From: Betaproteobacteria bacterium
Lineage (GTDB): Bacteria; Pseudomonadota; Gammaproteobacteria; Burkholderiales; SG8-41
Reading direction: 5' to 3'
DNA length: 48,209 nt
NCBI GenBank assembly: GCA_016202605.1
Contig: JACQOJ010000099.1
Location: 1 to 48,209 of the forward strand
The position numbers were made by a program, and so were the translations under genes. The stretch's first letter is position 1. Each line of letters opens with the position of its first letter. Under the pieces are notes generated by a model. It made no database searches. It saw nothing but the letters and a program-made list of their open reading frames with translations, and was not told where the DNA came from. Shown one piece after another: positions 31,256 to 40,236 of this stretch.

Positions 31256-33937
31256 ATGAACCGTCACGTAAACGCCATCGCCGGCCGTTTGAGCCTGCGC
31301 CCGCCCCAGCGGCGGTCGCTTGAAATCCTCAACCGCGTCACGGAAATCGCGCCGCCGACAAAGGGCGCGGACATCGAGGCGGCGCTGGCGGCGATTCGCA
31401 GCGAGTTCCCGTCCGTGGCGGATTTCGAGCGTGATTTTCCATCACTGTGCTTCGCGCTGGCGACGGGGGTGGGCAAGACGCGGCTAATGGGCGCCTTCAT
31501 CAGCTACCTGCACCTCGCGCACGGAATCTGCAATTTCTTCGTCCTCGCGCCCAACCTCACGATCTACAACAAGCTGATCACCGACTTTACCCCGAACACT
31601 CCGAAGTACGTGTTCAAGGGCATTGCCGAGTTTGCCACCGATGCGCCGGCGATCATCAACGGCGACAACTACGAGCAGACCGCCACCGAGGCCCTGTTCG
31701 GACGAGTCCGGGTCAACATCTTCAACATTTCGAAGATCAATTCCGAGGTGCGCGGCGGCAGGTCGCCCCGCATCAAGCGGCTGTCGGAATACATCGGCGA
31801 GAGCTATTTCGATTACCTGGCAGGGCTGCCCGATCTGGTGCTCCTGATGGACGAGTCGCACCGCTACCGCGCGAGCGCGGGCGTGCGGGCGATCAACGAG
31901 CTCAAACCGATCCTCGGCCTGGAGCTGACCGCGACACCGTTCATAGAGACGAGCAGGGGATCGGTGGCGTTCAAGAATGTCGTCCTCGACTACCCGCTCG
32001 GTCGCGCGATGGCCGACGGTTTCGTGAAGGAGCCCGCAGTCGTCACGCGCAAGAACTTCAACCCGACCGGCATGTCGCCGGAGGAGGTCGAGCGGCTGAA
32101 GCTTGAGGACGGTATCCGCCTGCATGAGAGCGTCAAGGTCGAACTGGAGACCTACGCGCGCGAGTCGGACCAACCGATCGTCAAGCCGTTCCTGCTGGTG
32201 ATCGCGCGCGACACGACACACGCCGGACAATTGCTCCAGTTGATCCAGTCCGAGACCTTTTTCGAAGGCCGCTACAAGGATAAGGTCATCCAGGTCGACT
32301 CCAGCAGGACGGGGGCCGAGGAAGAGGCGATGATCGAGCGGCTGCTCAAGGTGGAACACACCGAGGAGCCGACCGAGATCGTGATCCACGTCAACATGCT
32401 GAAGGAAGGCTGGGATGTCACGAACCTCTATACCATCGTGCCGCTGCGCGCCGCCAATGCCCGCATCCTGATTGAGCAGTCCATTGGCCGCGGGCTGCGT
32501 CTTCCCTACGGCAAGCGTACGGGCGTGACTGCGGTGGACCGGCTCAACATCGTCGCGCATGATAGGTTCCAGGAGATCATCGATGAGGCCAACAAGCCGG
32601 ATTCCGCAATCCGATTGCGGGCGGTGGTGCTGGATACCGAGCAGCTTGGCCAAAAAACCGCGACGGTGGTCTCGCAATCCCTGCTCGCGACCAGGCTCGG
32701 GCTCCAGCCACCCCGGGTGACAAGCAGCACGACGCTGGGCGGTCAAAGCGAACCCCCCGTATTCAGCAAGCCGGAAGACCAACAGGCGGCGCAGATCGCC
32801 TATGCGGTCATCTGTAAACTGGAGAACGAGCCACAGACACTGCCATCGGTCGAATACCTCAAAAGGCCGGAAATCCAGGCTGCGATCGTGAAGGCCGTCG
32901 AGGAACGGCGTGCACCAACACAATTGGAACTGGAAGGAGTCACTGAAAAACCGGATATCGCCGCCGTGGTGGCGAGGACCGTGGAACAGTTTGTGCAGGA
33001 TACGATCAGCATCCCGCGCATTCAGGTGGTGCCCAAAGGTGAGGTGAAATCGGGTTTCAGGCCGTTCCGGTTGAAGCTCGGCGCTCTCCGCTATCCGGCT
33101 GTGTCCGATGAACTCTGGGTTCAGTATCTGCGTACAGGTGGGACGGAGGTTGTGGCGTTGGGCCGGGGCGGATTGGAGGAATCGAGGCTCGAAGACTATG
33201 TGGTGAGCGGTCTCGTGGACTTCGACGATATCTCCTACGACGACCACGCCGATCTGCTTTACGACCTTGCGACGCAGACCGTGGCGCACTTTCGTGGGTA
33301 CCTCTCCGAGGACGACGCCCGCAAGGTGCTGCGCTGTTACCAGCGCGACATCGCGCGCTTCATCCATGCACAGATGCAGGAGCACTATTGGGAGGAAGTT
33401 GGTGGTTACGAAGTGAAGGTCAGCAAGGGCTTCACGGAGTTGAAGCAAAGGGCCTATACGCAAACGGCGCAGGAGCCGCTGGCTGACTATCGGATATCGC
33501 CGGAGGACAAGAGCAACATGGCGAAGTACTTGTTTGGTGGCTTCACGCGCTGCCTGTATTCTGAGGAGAAGTTCGGTTCAGATGCGGAGCGCAGACTGGC
33601 GGTGATTCTCGAACGCGAAGCGATCAAATGGTTCAAGCCCGCCAAGGGCCAGTTCCAGATTTTCTACCGGCAGGGGGTGGATCACCCGGAGTATCAGCCA
33701 GATTTTGTCGCGGAGAGTTCCGACACGGTTTACATGCTTGAGCCCAAAATGCGGAAAGAACTCGAAGATCCCGTCGTCCTCGCGAAAAAGGATGCCGCCG
33801 TGAAATGGTGCGCAAACGCATCCGATCATGCCGCAAGCTACGGCGGCAAGCCGTGGCGCTACGCGCTTATTCCGCACGACGTCATTGCAGAGAACATGAC
33901 GCTTGGAGCGTTGGCAAAGGAATTCGGCTGCAGCTAA
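31256..33937 (+). CDS. res: type III restriction enzyme, Res subunit (helicase-nuclease)
   Basis: The product has 893 residues. Walker A is ATGVGKT at 69-75 and the helicase box II is DESH at 199-202 (LVLLMDESHRYRA), followed by LGLELTATPF (motif III). VNMLKEGWDVTNLYTIVPLR and EQSIGRGLRLPYG form motifs V and VI. The C-terminal nuclease-like part has EYQPDFVAE near 815 and LEPKM near 829, giving a PD...ExK site. With Mod it would translocate and cut DNA with two head-to-head unmethylated sites. The frame is intact. The start follows the divergent antitoxin candidate by 39 bases, and its ribosome-binding site is weak. Confidence 0.92.
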   Translation: MNRHVNAIAGRLSLRPPQRRSLEILNRVTEIAPPTKGADIEAALAAIRSEFPSVADFERDFPSLCFALATGVGKTRLMGAFISYLHLAHGICNFFVLAPNLTIYNKLITDFTPNTPKYVFKGIAEFATDAPAIINGDNYEQTATEALFGRVRVNIFNISKINSEVRGGRSPRIKRLSEYIGESYFDYLAGLPDLVLLMDESHRYRASAGVRAINELKPILGLELTATPFIETSRGSVAFKNVVLDYPLGRAMADGFVKEPAVVTRKNFNPTGMSPEEVERLKLEDGIRLHESVKVELETYARESDQPIVKPFLLVIARDTTHAGQLLQLIQSETFFEGRYKDKVIQVDSSRTGAEEEAMIERLLKVEHTEEPTEIVIHVNMLKEGWDVTNLYTIVPLRAANARILIEQSIGRGLRLPYGKRTGVTAVDRLNIVAHDRFQEIIDEANKPDSAIRLRAVVLDTEQLGQKTATVVSQSLLATRLGLQPPRVTSSTTLGGQSEPPVFSKPEDQQAAQIAYAVICKLENEPQTLPSVEYLKRPEIQAAIVKAVEERRAPTQLELEGVTEKPDIAAVVARTVEQFVQDTISIPRIQVVPKGEVKSGFRPFRLKLGALRYPAVSDELWVQYLRTGGTEVVALGRGGLEESRLEDYVVSGLVDFDDISYDDHADLLYDLATQTVAHFRGYLSEDDARKVLRCYQRDIARFIHAQMQEHYWEEVGGYEVKVSKGFTELKQRAYTQTAQEPLADYRISPEDKSNMAKYLFGGFTRCLYSEEKFGSDAERRLAVILEREAIKWFKPAKGQFQIFYRQGVDHPEYQPDFVAESSDTVYMLEPKMRKELEDPVVLAKKDAAVKWCANASDHAASYGGKPWRYALIPHDVIAENMTLGALAKEFGCS

Positions 33938-33961
33938 AGTAGGACTCTATGGGAGACCGCC

Positions 33962-34146
33962 ATGGCAGATAAGAAAATGTGGATGGTGCGGGCCGGTGAA
34001 AGCGGCTGTGCAATTCAGAATTTTCGATCCAAAAGCATCGGCGTGGCGCGATGGGCACAAATGAAATTCGCGGTTTCGTTGGCGGACGGCATAAGGATGA
34101 CAAGAGCCTTTACGTGAGCACCGGCGCCTTCGAAGAATGCCGGACG
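33962..34146 (+). pseudogene. decayed Mrr-like restriction endonuclease
   Basis: Two frames together preserve the ends of one gene. From ATG 33962 the frame reads MADKKMWMVRAGESGCAIQN, then FRSKSIGVA, like the start of Mrr-type restriction proteins (usually 'MVRAGE.G.L...F....VAIGW'), and stops at 34117. The frame beginning at 34051 reads NEIRGFVGGRHKDDKSLYVS, then TGAFEE, the usual beta-strand near the end of the Mrr catalytic domain. About 200 codons between the two are missing, and a frameshift separates them. The 3' end runs into the dnaE2 stop. It starts 24 bases after res. Confidence 0.6.
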
Positions 34147-34160
34147 CTACGAGCGGCAAG

Positions 34161-37100
34161 TCAATGGCAATCCCGACTGGTCGTCACCACCCCGCCCAGC
34201 AGCCGGCTGTAATCGACGAGCTTGCCGGCGATGAGGTGTATGACCTCGCCCTTGCGCTCTATCTTGCCATACACGCCCAGAAGGCTTGATCCCAGCAACT
34301 GCCCGCGCTGCCGCTCGGCGAGATCCCGCCACACCACGACGTTGATGCAGCCCGTTTCGTCCTCCAGCGTGACGAAGGTGACGCCACTCGCGGTGCCGGG
34401 CCGCTGGCGGCAGGTGACGATGCCCGCGGCCCGGACCAGTTGTCCGTGACGTGCCGCCTGCACCTCCCGGGCACAGGACAGGCGCAAGCGCCTGAGGCGG
34501 GGGCGCAACAGTTCGAGCGGGTGGCGCCTGAGGGTGAGCCCGAGCCGGCGGTAATCGGCCACGATGTCCTCACCCTCGGTCGGAGTGAGCAGTTCAGGCT
34601 GCATCTCGGCCCGATGAACGATCTGCAATGGTGCCTTTTGCGTCTCGGCGCCGAGGGCCGCCCACAGTGCGTCCCTGCGGTGTCCCGCGAGCGTGCGCAG
34701 CGCGTCGGCTTCCGCGATGCAGTTGAGATCGTGCCGGCTCAGCTGCGTGCGCGCGAAGAAATCCGCCACGTCCCTGAATGCGCCGAATCCCCTGGCGCTC
34801 AGGATGCGCACGCCGGCTTCCTGCGTCAGTCCCTTCACCATGCGCAGCCCCAGGCGCACGGCGGGTTTCCCGTCCGATCCTCGTTCGAGCGTGCAATCCC
34901 AGCCGCTGGCGCTGACATCCACGGCGCGGACCTCGACCCCATGGCGCCGGGCGTCCTGGACGATCTGTGAGGGGGAGTAGAACCCCAGCGGCTGGCTGTT
35001 GAGCAGCGCTGCGCAGAATGCGGCCGGTTCATGGCACTTGAGCCATGCGGAGACGTAGACGAGCAGCGCGAAGCTTGCGGCATGGCTTTCCGGGAAACCA
35101 TATTCACCGAAGCCCCGGATCATCTGGTAGATCTGCTCCGCATAGTCCCGGGAATAGCCGCGCGCGAGCATGCCCTCGATCAGGCGTCGCTGGAAGGGCT
35201 CCAGGCCGCCCTTGCGCCGCCACGCGGCCATCGCGCGCCGCAGCCTGTCGGCTTCCCCGGCGGTGAACCCGGCGGCCACCACCGCGATCTGCATGACTTG
35301 CTCCTGGAAGATCGAGACGCCGAGGGTGCGCTCCAGCACCTGCCGCACATCGGGCGAAGGGTAGGTGACACGCTCGCTGCCTTCCCGGCGCTTGAGATAG
35401 GGGTGGACCATTCCGCCCTGTATGGGACCGGGGCGCACGATCGCGACTTCGATCACGAGATCGTAATAGCAACGCGGTCTGAGACGGGGAAGCATCGCCA
35501 TCTGGGCGCGGGACTCCACCTGGAACACGCCGATGCTGTCGGCCCGGCACAGCATGTCGTAGATCGCGGGGTCCTCGGCCGGGATGTCCTGCATGCGCAA
35601 TTGGCGGCCGTCGCAGCCGTTGACGAGGTCGAGCGTGCGGCGGATGCAGGAGAGCATGCCGAGCGCCAGCACATCGACCTTGAGCAGTCCCAGCGCGTCC
35701 AGATCGTCCTTGTCCCACTGGATGACCGTGCGCCCCGGCATGGCGGCGTTCTCGATCGGCACCAGGCGCGAGAGCCTGCGGTTGTCGAGCACGAAGCCGC
35801 CGGTGTGCTGCGAGAGGTGGCGCGGAAAGCCCACGAGTTCGTCCACGATCTGCCTGAGCAGGTGCACGGCGGGATTCTCCGGGTCAAAGCCTGCCTCGAT
35901 CAGTTGCTCCGGCTTGATGCGGCTGCCGTCCCACCACGACATCGCCTCCGCGAGTTTGTCCACCTGGTCGAGCGAGAAGCCGAGCGCCTTGCCCGCGTCG
36001 CGCAGCGCGCTCCTGGGGCGGTAGGTGATGACGGTTGCGGTGATCGCCGCCCGGTCGCGTCCGTACTTCTCGAACATGTACTGCATCACCTCTTCGCGGC
36101 GCTGATGCTCGAAGTCCACGTCGATGTCGGGCGGCTCGTTGCGCTCTTTCGAGATGAAGCGCTCGAAGAGCACCTGCATGCGGTCCGGATCGACCTCGGT
36201 GATGCCCAGGCAATAGCACACCGCGGAGTTGGCCGCCGAGCCGCGTCCCTGGCACAGGATGCCGCGCTCCCGGGCAAAGCGCACGATGTCGTGCACCGTC
36301 AGAAAATACGGCTCGTAGCCCATCTCCGCGATGAGCGCAAGCTCATGCTCGACAAGGCGCGTGGCTCTTTCGGGGACGCCGGCCGGGTAGCGGTGCGCGG
36401 CACCGCTCAGGGTCAGCCGGCGCAGGTGTGAAGCGGGTGTTTCTCCCGCGGGCACCAGTTCCTCCGGGTATTCGTATTTCACCTGATCGAGCGAGAAGCG
36501 GCAGCGCCCGGCAACCTCCAGGGTTTCAAGCAACAGTTCCGGCGGATAGACGCGCGCGAGGCGCCCGATCGGGCGCAAATAGCGCTCGCCATTGGGGTAA
36601 AGCGCGGCGCCGGCCTGCGCAACCGGCTTGCCGATGCGGATCGCGGTCAACGCGTTTTGCAGCATGCGGCGAGCGCGCACATGCATGTGCACATCCCCCG
36701 CGGCGACCAACCGCAAGCCGGTCGCGCTGCCGATTGCTCGCAGCCGGTCGAGGTGAAACCGGTCATCCGGCCCCCGCAGCAGTTCGACGGCGATCCAGGC
36801 CCTGCCCGGGAAGGCCCCGGCGAGCCACTGCGCTTCGCCCGCTTCGGGCGCATCGCCCGGAATCCACAGCGCGAGGCATTCATCGATGCCGCGTTCAAGA
36901 TCGGCGCGCGCGAGCCGGTATGCGCCCTTGCGACTGCGGCGGCGGGCGAGCGTGATCAATTCGCACAGATTGCCGTAGCCGTTCAGGCTCTCGGCGAGCA
37001 GCACGAGCTTGACCCCGTCATCGAGCCGGAACTCGCTGCCGACAATGAGCCTGAGCCCCACCGCTCTCGCTTCGACGAAGGCGCGCACCACGCCCGCCAC

Positions 37101-37235
37101 GGAGCATTCGTCGGTGATGGCGAGCGCGGCGTAGCCGAGCCTCGCCGCCTGTCTTACCTGTTCCTCGGGGTGCGAAGCGCCGCTCAGGAAGGTGTAATTG
37201 GTCAGGCAATGCAACTCCGCGTAACCGGGCAGCAT
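34161..37235 (-). CDS. dnaE2: error-prone DNA polymerase DnaE2
   Basis: The product has 1024 residues, typical of DnaE2/ImuC. The N-terminal PHP domain begins YAELHCLTNYTFLSGASHPE. The catalytic palm includes LCQGRGSAANSAVCYCLGIT and ERNEPPDIDVDFEHQRREEV with the acidic triad (PDIDVDFE). Then come the helix-hairpin-helix region and a C-terminal OB fold (FVTLEDETGCINVVVWRDLA). It is the third component of the SOS mutasome, extending past lesions with ImuA and ImuB. It is the last gene of the lexA-imuA-imuB-dnaE2 operon; imuB ends seven bases upstream. Confidence 0.95.
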   Translation of the reverse strand: MLPGYAELHCLTNYTFLSGASHPEEQVRQAARLGYAALAITDECSVAGVVRAFVEARAVGLRLIVGSEFRLDDGVKLVLLAESLNGYGNLCELITLARRRSRKGAYRLARADLERGIDECLALWIPGDAPEAGEAQWLAGAFPGRAWIAVELLRGPDDRFHLDRLRAIGSATGLRLVAAGDVHMHVRARRMLQNALTAIRIGKPVAQAGAALYPNGERYLRPIGRLARVYPPELLLETLEVAGRCRFSLDQVKYEYPEELVPAGETPASHLRRLTLSGAAHRYPAGVPERATRLVEHELALIAEMGYEPYFLTVHDIVRFARERGILCQGRGSAANSAVCYCLGITEVDPDRMQVLFERFISKERNEPPDIDVDFEHQRREEVMQYMFEKYGRDRAAITATVITYRPRSALRDAGKALGFSLDQVDKLAEAMSWWDGSRIKPEQLIEAGFDPENPAVHLLRQIVDELVGFPRHLSQHTGGFVLDNRRLSRLVPIENAAMPGRTVIQWDKDDLDALGLLKVDVLALGMLSCIRRTLDLVNGCDGRQLRMQDIPAEDPAIYDMLCRADSIGVFQVESRAQMAMLPRLRPRCYYDLVIEVAIVRPGPIQGGMVHPYLKRREGSERVTYPSPDVRQVLERTLGVSIFQEQVMQIAVVAAGFTAGEADRLRRAMAAWRRKGGLEPFQRRLIEGMLARGYSRDYAEQIYQMIRGFGEYGFPESHAASFALLVYVSAWLKCHEPAAFCAALLNSQPLGFYSPSQIVQDARRHGVEVRAVDVSASGWDCTLERGSDGKPAVRLGLRMVKGLTQEAGVRILSARGFGAFRDVADFFARTQLSRHDLNCIAEADALRTLAGHRRDALWAALGAETQKAPLQIVHRAEMQPELLTPTEGEDIVADYRRLGLTLRRHPLELLRPRLRRLRLSCAREVQAARHGQLVRAAGIVTCRQRPGTASGVTFVTLEDETGCINVVVWRDLAERQRGQLLGSSLLGVYGKIERKGEVIHLIAGKLVDYSRLLGGVVTTSRDCH

Positions 37236-37242
37236 GGCAAGC

Positions 37243-38703
37243 CTATGCGAATATGCCGTGCAGGTACCAGCCGGCGGCGGAGCGGTGGTCGCGATACACC
37301 CACAGGGTTTCGCCGTGAGGATTGCGGGCGACGTAGTAATCCCGGCCGATGGGCTCGCCGTCCCACCAGCCCGCTTCGATGCGCTCGGGGCCGGCGATCA
37401 AATGCAGCCGGCCCTGGCAAAGCGGATGTCCCGATTCGGTGAGCAGGGAGCGCGGCAGGGCGAGCAGCCACAGCGGGCGGGGTGCGCGGGGCAGGGCGAC
37501 CGCGGGCGTGCGGTCGCGATGTTTGGGGCTTACCCGGCGGACACTTCGCTCCGGCCGGTGATCCTCATGCGATTGCAGCCGGTAGGCCTTCTCTTCGCCG
37601 AGCCGCGCCGTGAGCTTGTCGATGAGGTGCAGCCATTCGCTGCTCGGTTGCCCGGGCTCCGGCAGCCAGCTTGCGCTGCGTGCGGCGTACGGGAACAACT
37701 GATCCGCTTCGATGCGAATACCGATTACCGGAGCGGGCGGGGCAACGCGGTTCAAGCGCTCGCGCGCCAGCGCCGTGAAGCGCCCGGCGTCGCGCTCGGG
37801 CGCCGCAAAACCAAGCGTGATGCGGCTGGTGCGTCGGCCTGCGTGTGCGAGCGTAAGAGACCACGCCTGCACCCCGGCGCCGCGGCCGCGCAGAAACCCC
37901 TCCAGTTCCTTGAGCAGCCGCGTGAGCGGGAACAGGAGCGCCGTGGCGTCCGTCACCTCGAAGTCGAACTCGATGCCGCTTGCAAAGCGCTCCGGCGGGG
38001 CGAAGTAGGGGCGCGGATCGGGCACGGTGCCGAGCGCCCGGTCGAGATCGCCGAGCAACGCCTCGCCAAAGCGCCGGGCGAAGCCGTCGCGCGGCAGGGC
38101 CAGACAGTGACCGATGTGAATGACGCCGAGCGCAGCAAGCGTGCGGATGACATCGGGCGGCCAGTCGAACAGCGCAAGCGGGATGTCCCGCAGGCGTTCC
38201 GGCAACTGCACGAGGTCGGTGCACGTGCGCGGGACGCGGCCGGCATGCCGCGCCTTGGCGAAGAGCCAGGCCGCCGCAGGCGTGGGTGCGACGCCGATCG
38301 CGGTGTGATAACCGAGTTCCCATGCTTCCTCGCGTATCCGGGCAAGCACCCGGGCAAGCCCCCGATGCAGCCTCAACGCGGATTCGACTTCAAGCAGCAG
38401 GCCTTGGGCAGGCTGGATCGCGACGCAGGGCGTGAACTGATACGCCCAGCCGGCGAGGCTCTCCAGCGCATGGGCTTCGCGATTCGGTTCCCGCTGCAGG
38501 GTGAGCAACTCGCGGGCGCGCGCGCGGGCGGCGGCCACCGGCATGCCGGGCTTCACTCCCCACTCGCGCGCCGCGGCGTTTGCGGCGAACACTATCGGGC
38601 GCGCGCAGGGTCCGTCCGAGATCACGAGCGGTCGCGCTTCGCAACCGGCGCGCTGCGCGATCTGCAAAGACAATGCGGGCAGGTGGAGCGCGATCCACAG
38701 CAT
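37243..38703 (-). CDS. imuB: DNA polymerase Y-family protein ImuB
   Basis: The product has 486 residues and begins MLWIALHLPALSLQIAQRAG, the Y-family start in which the catalytic aspartates of active polymerases are missing (expected 'DMDAFFA'). FAKARHAGRVPRTCTDLVQL, PPDVIRTLAALGVIHIGHCL and ALPRDGFARRFGEALLGDLD match the finger and thumb-like parts. The C-terminal extension ends near the RADAR-type PLWLLALPRSLL and DYYVARNPHGETLWVYRDHR region. ImuB binds the beta clamp and scaffolds ImuA and DnaE2. It starts 9 bases after the imuA stop. Confidence 0.92.
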   Translation of the reverse strand: MLWIALHLPALSLQIAQRAGCEARPLVISDGPCARPIVFAANAAAREWGVKPGMPVAAARARARELLTLQREPNREAHALESLAGWAYQFTPCVAIQPAQGLLLEVESALRLHRGLARVLARIREEAWELGYHTAIGVAPTPAAAWLFAKARHAGRVPRTCTDLVQLPERLRDIPLALFDWPPDVIRTLAALGVIHIGHCLALPRDGFARRFGEALLGDLDRALGTVPDPRPYFAPPERFASGIEFDFEVTDATALLFPLTRLLKELEGFLRGRGAGVQAWSLTLAHAGRRTSRITLGFAAPERDAGRFTALARERLNRVAPPAPVIGIRIEADQLFPYAARSASWLPEPGQPSSEWLHLIDKLTARLGEEKAYRLQSHEDHRPERSVRRVSPKHRDRTPAVALPRAPRPLWLLALPRSLLTESGHPLCQGRLHLIAGPERIEAGWWDGEPIGRDYYVARNPHGETLWVYRDHRSAAGWYLHGIFA

Positions 38704-38712
38704 GGCCGTGTC

Positions 38713-39426
38713 TCACCCCGGAAACGCCTGGAGGCTCGCTGCCGCCGGCGCCGCGGTGGAGACCGGGCAAGAGTTCGTCGATGAGGCGCGGGCGCGCCAG
38801 TGTGCGGGGTAGAGGTCGATGCGGATCGGTGTGGGAAGCGGCGCGCCGCGCCGCTTGAGAATGCTCACCGCCAGCTCACCCGCCGCCGAGAGCGACAGGC
38901 GCAGCGGCGCGGCAGAAAGCGCTGAGCCGGTGTGCGCGGGCCGGTAAAGCACGCAAGCGGCCGCACCTCGATCCGCAGCCAGGTTGAGCCGCTGCAGCGC
39001 GCGGTAATCGAGCCCCTTGCGTGCGCCTTCCCACACCAGCACCATTCCGCAGCCGCCGGAGCACGATGCCTGCTCGGCCGCCCAGAGCCGTTCGGTGCCG
39101 TCCGCCTCGACGATGAGCAGGTGCTCGAGCTTCACTCCCGCCGCCTCCCAGGCGCGCGCGAACGGGAGATAGGGCGGGGCGACCAGCACGACCGGCCTGC
39201 CCGCCTCGGTCAAGTACCGCAGCGCGGGCGTCAAGAGAGACAGTTCGCCGATGCCCTGGTCGCGGACCAGGATCTCGGTCAGTGCCCCGGGCGGCCAGCC
39301 CTGTTCGGGCAGCGCCTGATCGAGCGGCTCATAACCTGTCGGAATGCCCCGCCTGCCGGTTCGCGGCACTTCACCCCCGCGCCAGATGGCGGGATTGCGC
39401 AGAACATGATCGAGCGCGCGGCCCAT
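38713..39426 (-). CDS. imuA: translesion synthesis-associated protein ImuA
   Basis: The product has 237 residues of the RecA-like ImuA/SulA group. GIPTGYEPLDQALPEQGWPP and GALTEILVRDQGIGELSLLT correspond to the pre-Walker and P-loop-like region, which is degenerate. RPVVLVAPPYLPFARAWEAA and GVKLEHLLIVEADG follow. ImuA works with ImuB and DnaE2 in damage-induced mutagenesis. The low-complexity tail after residue 210 (SSTNSCPVSTAAPAAASLQA) diverges from family sequence and may mark local decay. The start is 18 bases after the lexA stop. Confidence 0.9.
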   Translation of the reverse strand: MGRALDHVLRNPAIWRGGEVPRTGRRGIPTGYEPLDQALPEQGWPPGALTEILVRDQGIGELSLLTPALRYLTEAGRPVVLVAPPYLPFARAWEAAGVKLEHLLIVEADGTERLWAAEQASCSGGCGMVLVWEGARKGLDYRALQRLNLAADRGAAACVLYRPAHTGSALSAAPLRLSLSAAGELAVSILKRRGAPLPTPIRIDLYPAHWRARASSTNSCPVSTAAPAAASLQAFPG

Positions 39427-39444
39427 ATCTTCCGCGAGAGCATC

Positions 39445-40014
39445 TCAATATTTGCGGAAACTGCCGACGACCACGCCGAAAATCTCCAGCTCCTTCGGGC
39501 GCAGCGTCTCGTAAGCCTTGTTCTCGGGCTTCAGCACGTATCGCCCGCCTTCCTTCATCAGGCGCTTGACGGTAAATTCGTTCTCCACGATCGCCACCAC
39601 GATATCGCTCTCCCTGGCGGTGTGCCGCCTCTCGACCACGACGACATCGCCAGGGTGTATGCCGGCGTCGATCATCGAGTCGCCCTTGACCGTGATGAGC
39701 ACGCTCCGGGATGGGCGCGGGACCAGATACTCATCGATGGTCAGGGTTTCCGGCGCAGTATCTGCGGCAGGGCTGGGGAGCCCGGCACGCACGCTTTCCG
39801 CGATCGGCCGCTCGAAAAACCGCTTGCCGGGTTTCAAACGCCGGTCGGGCGAACTTTCGAGAAATCCCTCGGCCTTCAACCGCATCACCATCTCCGCCAC
39901 CGATGCTTTCGAATTGAGGCCGACCAGCGCGCCGATCGACGCATACGACGGCAGCACCCGGTGCCGGGCGTAATAGTCCCGCAGTTTCGCCAGATATTGA
40001 CCGTCGTCCGCCAT
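39445..40014 (-). CDS. lexA: LexA-type SOS repressor of the imu operon
   Basis: The product has 189 residues. A winged-helix-like N-terminus (YLAKLRDYYARHRVLPSYAS, then IGALVGLNSKASVAEMVMRL) precedes the self-cleavage domain. The cleavage bond is Ala77-Gly78 (SVRAGLPSP), the nucleophile Ser113 (GDSMIDAGIHPGD) and the base Lys150 (EFTVKRLM). All catalytic residues are present, so RecA-stimulated cleavage is expected. It heads the operon lexA-imuA-imuB-dnaE2, a known arrangement in which a second LexA controls the mutasome. An 18-bp palindrome lies 11 bases upstream. The N-terminal part differs enough from classical LexA that a different operator is plausible. Confidence 0.9.
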   Translation of the reverse strand: MADDGQYLAKLRDYYARHRVLPSYASIGALVGLNSKASVAEMVMRLKAEGFLESSPDRRLKPGKRFFERPIAESVRAGLPSPAADTAPETLTIDEYLVPRPSRSVLITVKGDSMIDAGIHPGDVVVVERRHTARESDIVVAIVENEFTVKRLMKEGGRYVLKPENKAYETLRPKELEIFGVVVGSFRKY

Positions 40015-40025
40015 GGCGCTACGAT

Positions 40026-40043
40026 ACCGAACGATCGTTCGGT
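40026..40043. promoter_or_regulatory. 18-bp perfect palindrome, candidate LexA operator
   Basis: ACCGAACGATCGTTCGGT is its own reverse complement over 18 bases and ends 11 bases before the lexA start codon. It does not resemble the classical CTGT-N8-ACAG box, as expected if this LexA has its own specificity. Its location suits autorepression of the whole mutasome operon. Confidence 0.6.
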
Positions 40044-40236
40044 CGTCAATGATGCGGAATTGCGGGGCGCCGCTACGTCGCGGAAATACATGCCGCGATG
40101 GGCAGCGATTACCGACTGCTGACGGAAATGTTCAGGAAAGTTATCGACCGGATTTGGAAGACGGCTTCTTCCAGTAATCGATGAGGGCTTGCGTGGTGCG
40201 CACGTTAAAGCCTGTTGAAGTCACTCAACCATCGCA

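Noticed and set aside
31484-33463. 659-codon open frame on the minus strand
   Set aside because: It is antisense to res, whose motifs (ATGVGKT, DESH, PD...ExK) are unmistakable.
27079-34146. A DISARM or other named multi-gene defence system
   Set aside because: Only a 53-codon helicase fragment and an Mrr remnant accompany the type III genes; no further DISARM components (drmB, drmC or a DISARM methylase) are present.
35031-36431. 466-codon open frame on the plus strand
   Set aside because: It is antisense to dnaE2, with no recognisable domain.
40044-40236. Short minus-strand frame ending near 40143 (VRTTQALIDYWKKPSSKSGR)
   Set aside because: It has only about 27 codons with no start signal and no recognised family; possibly a gene remnant, but not supportable.
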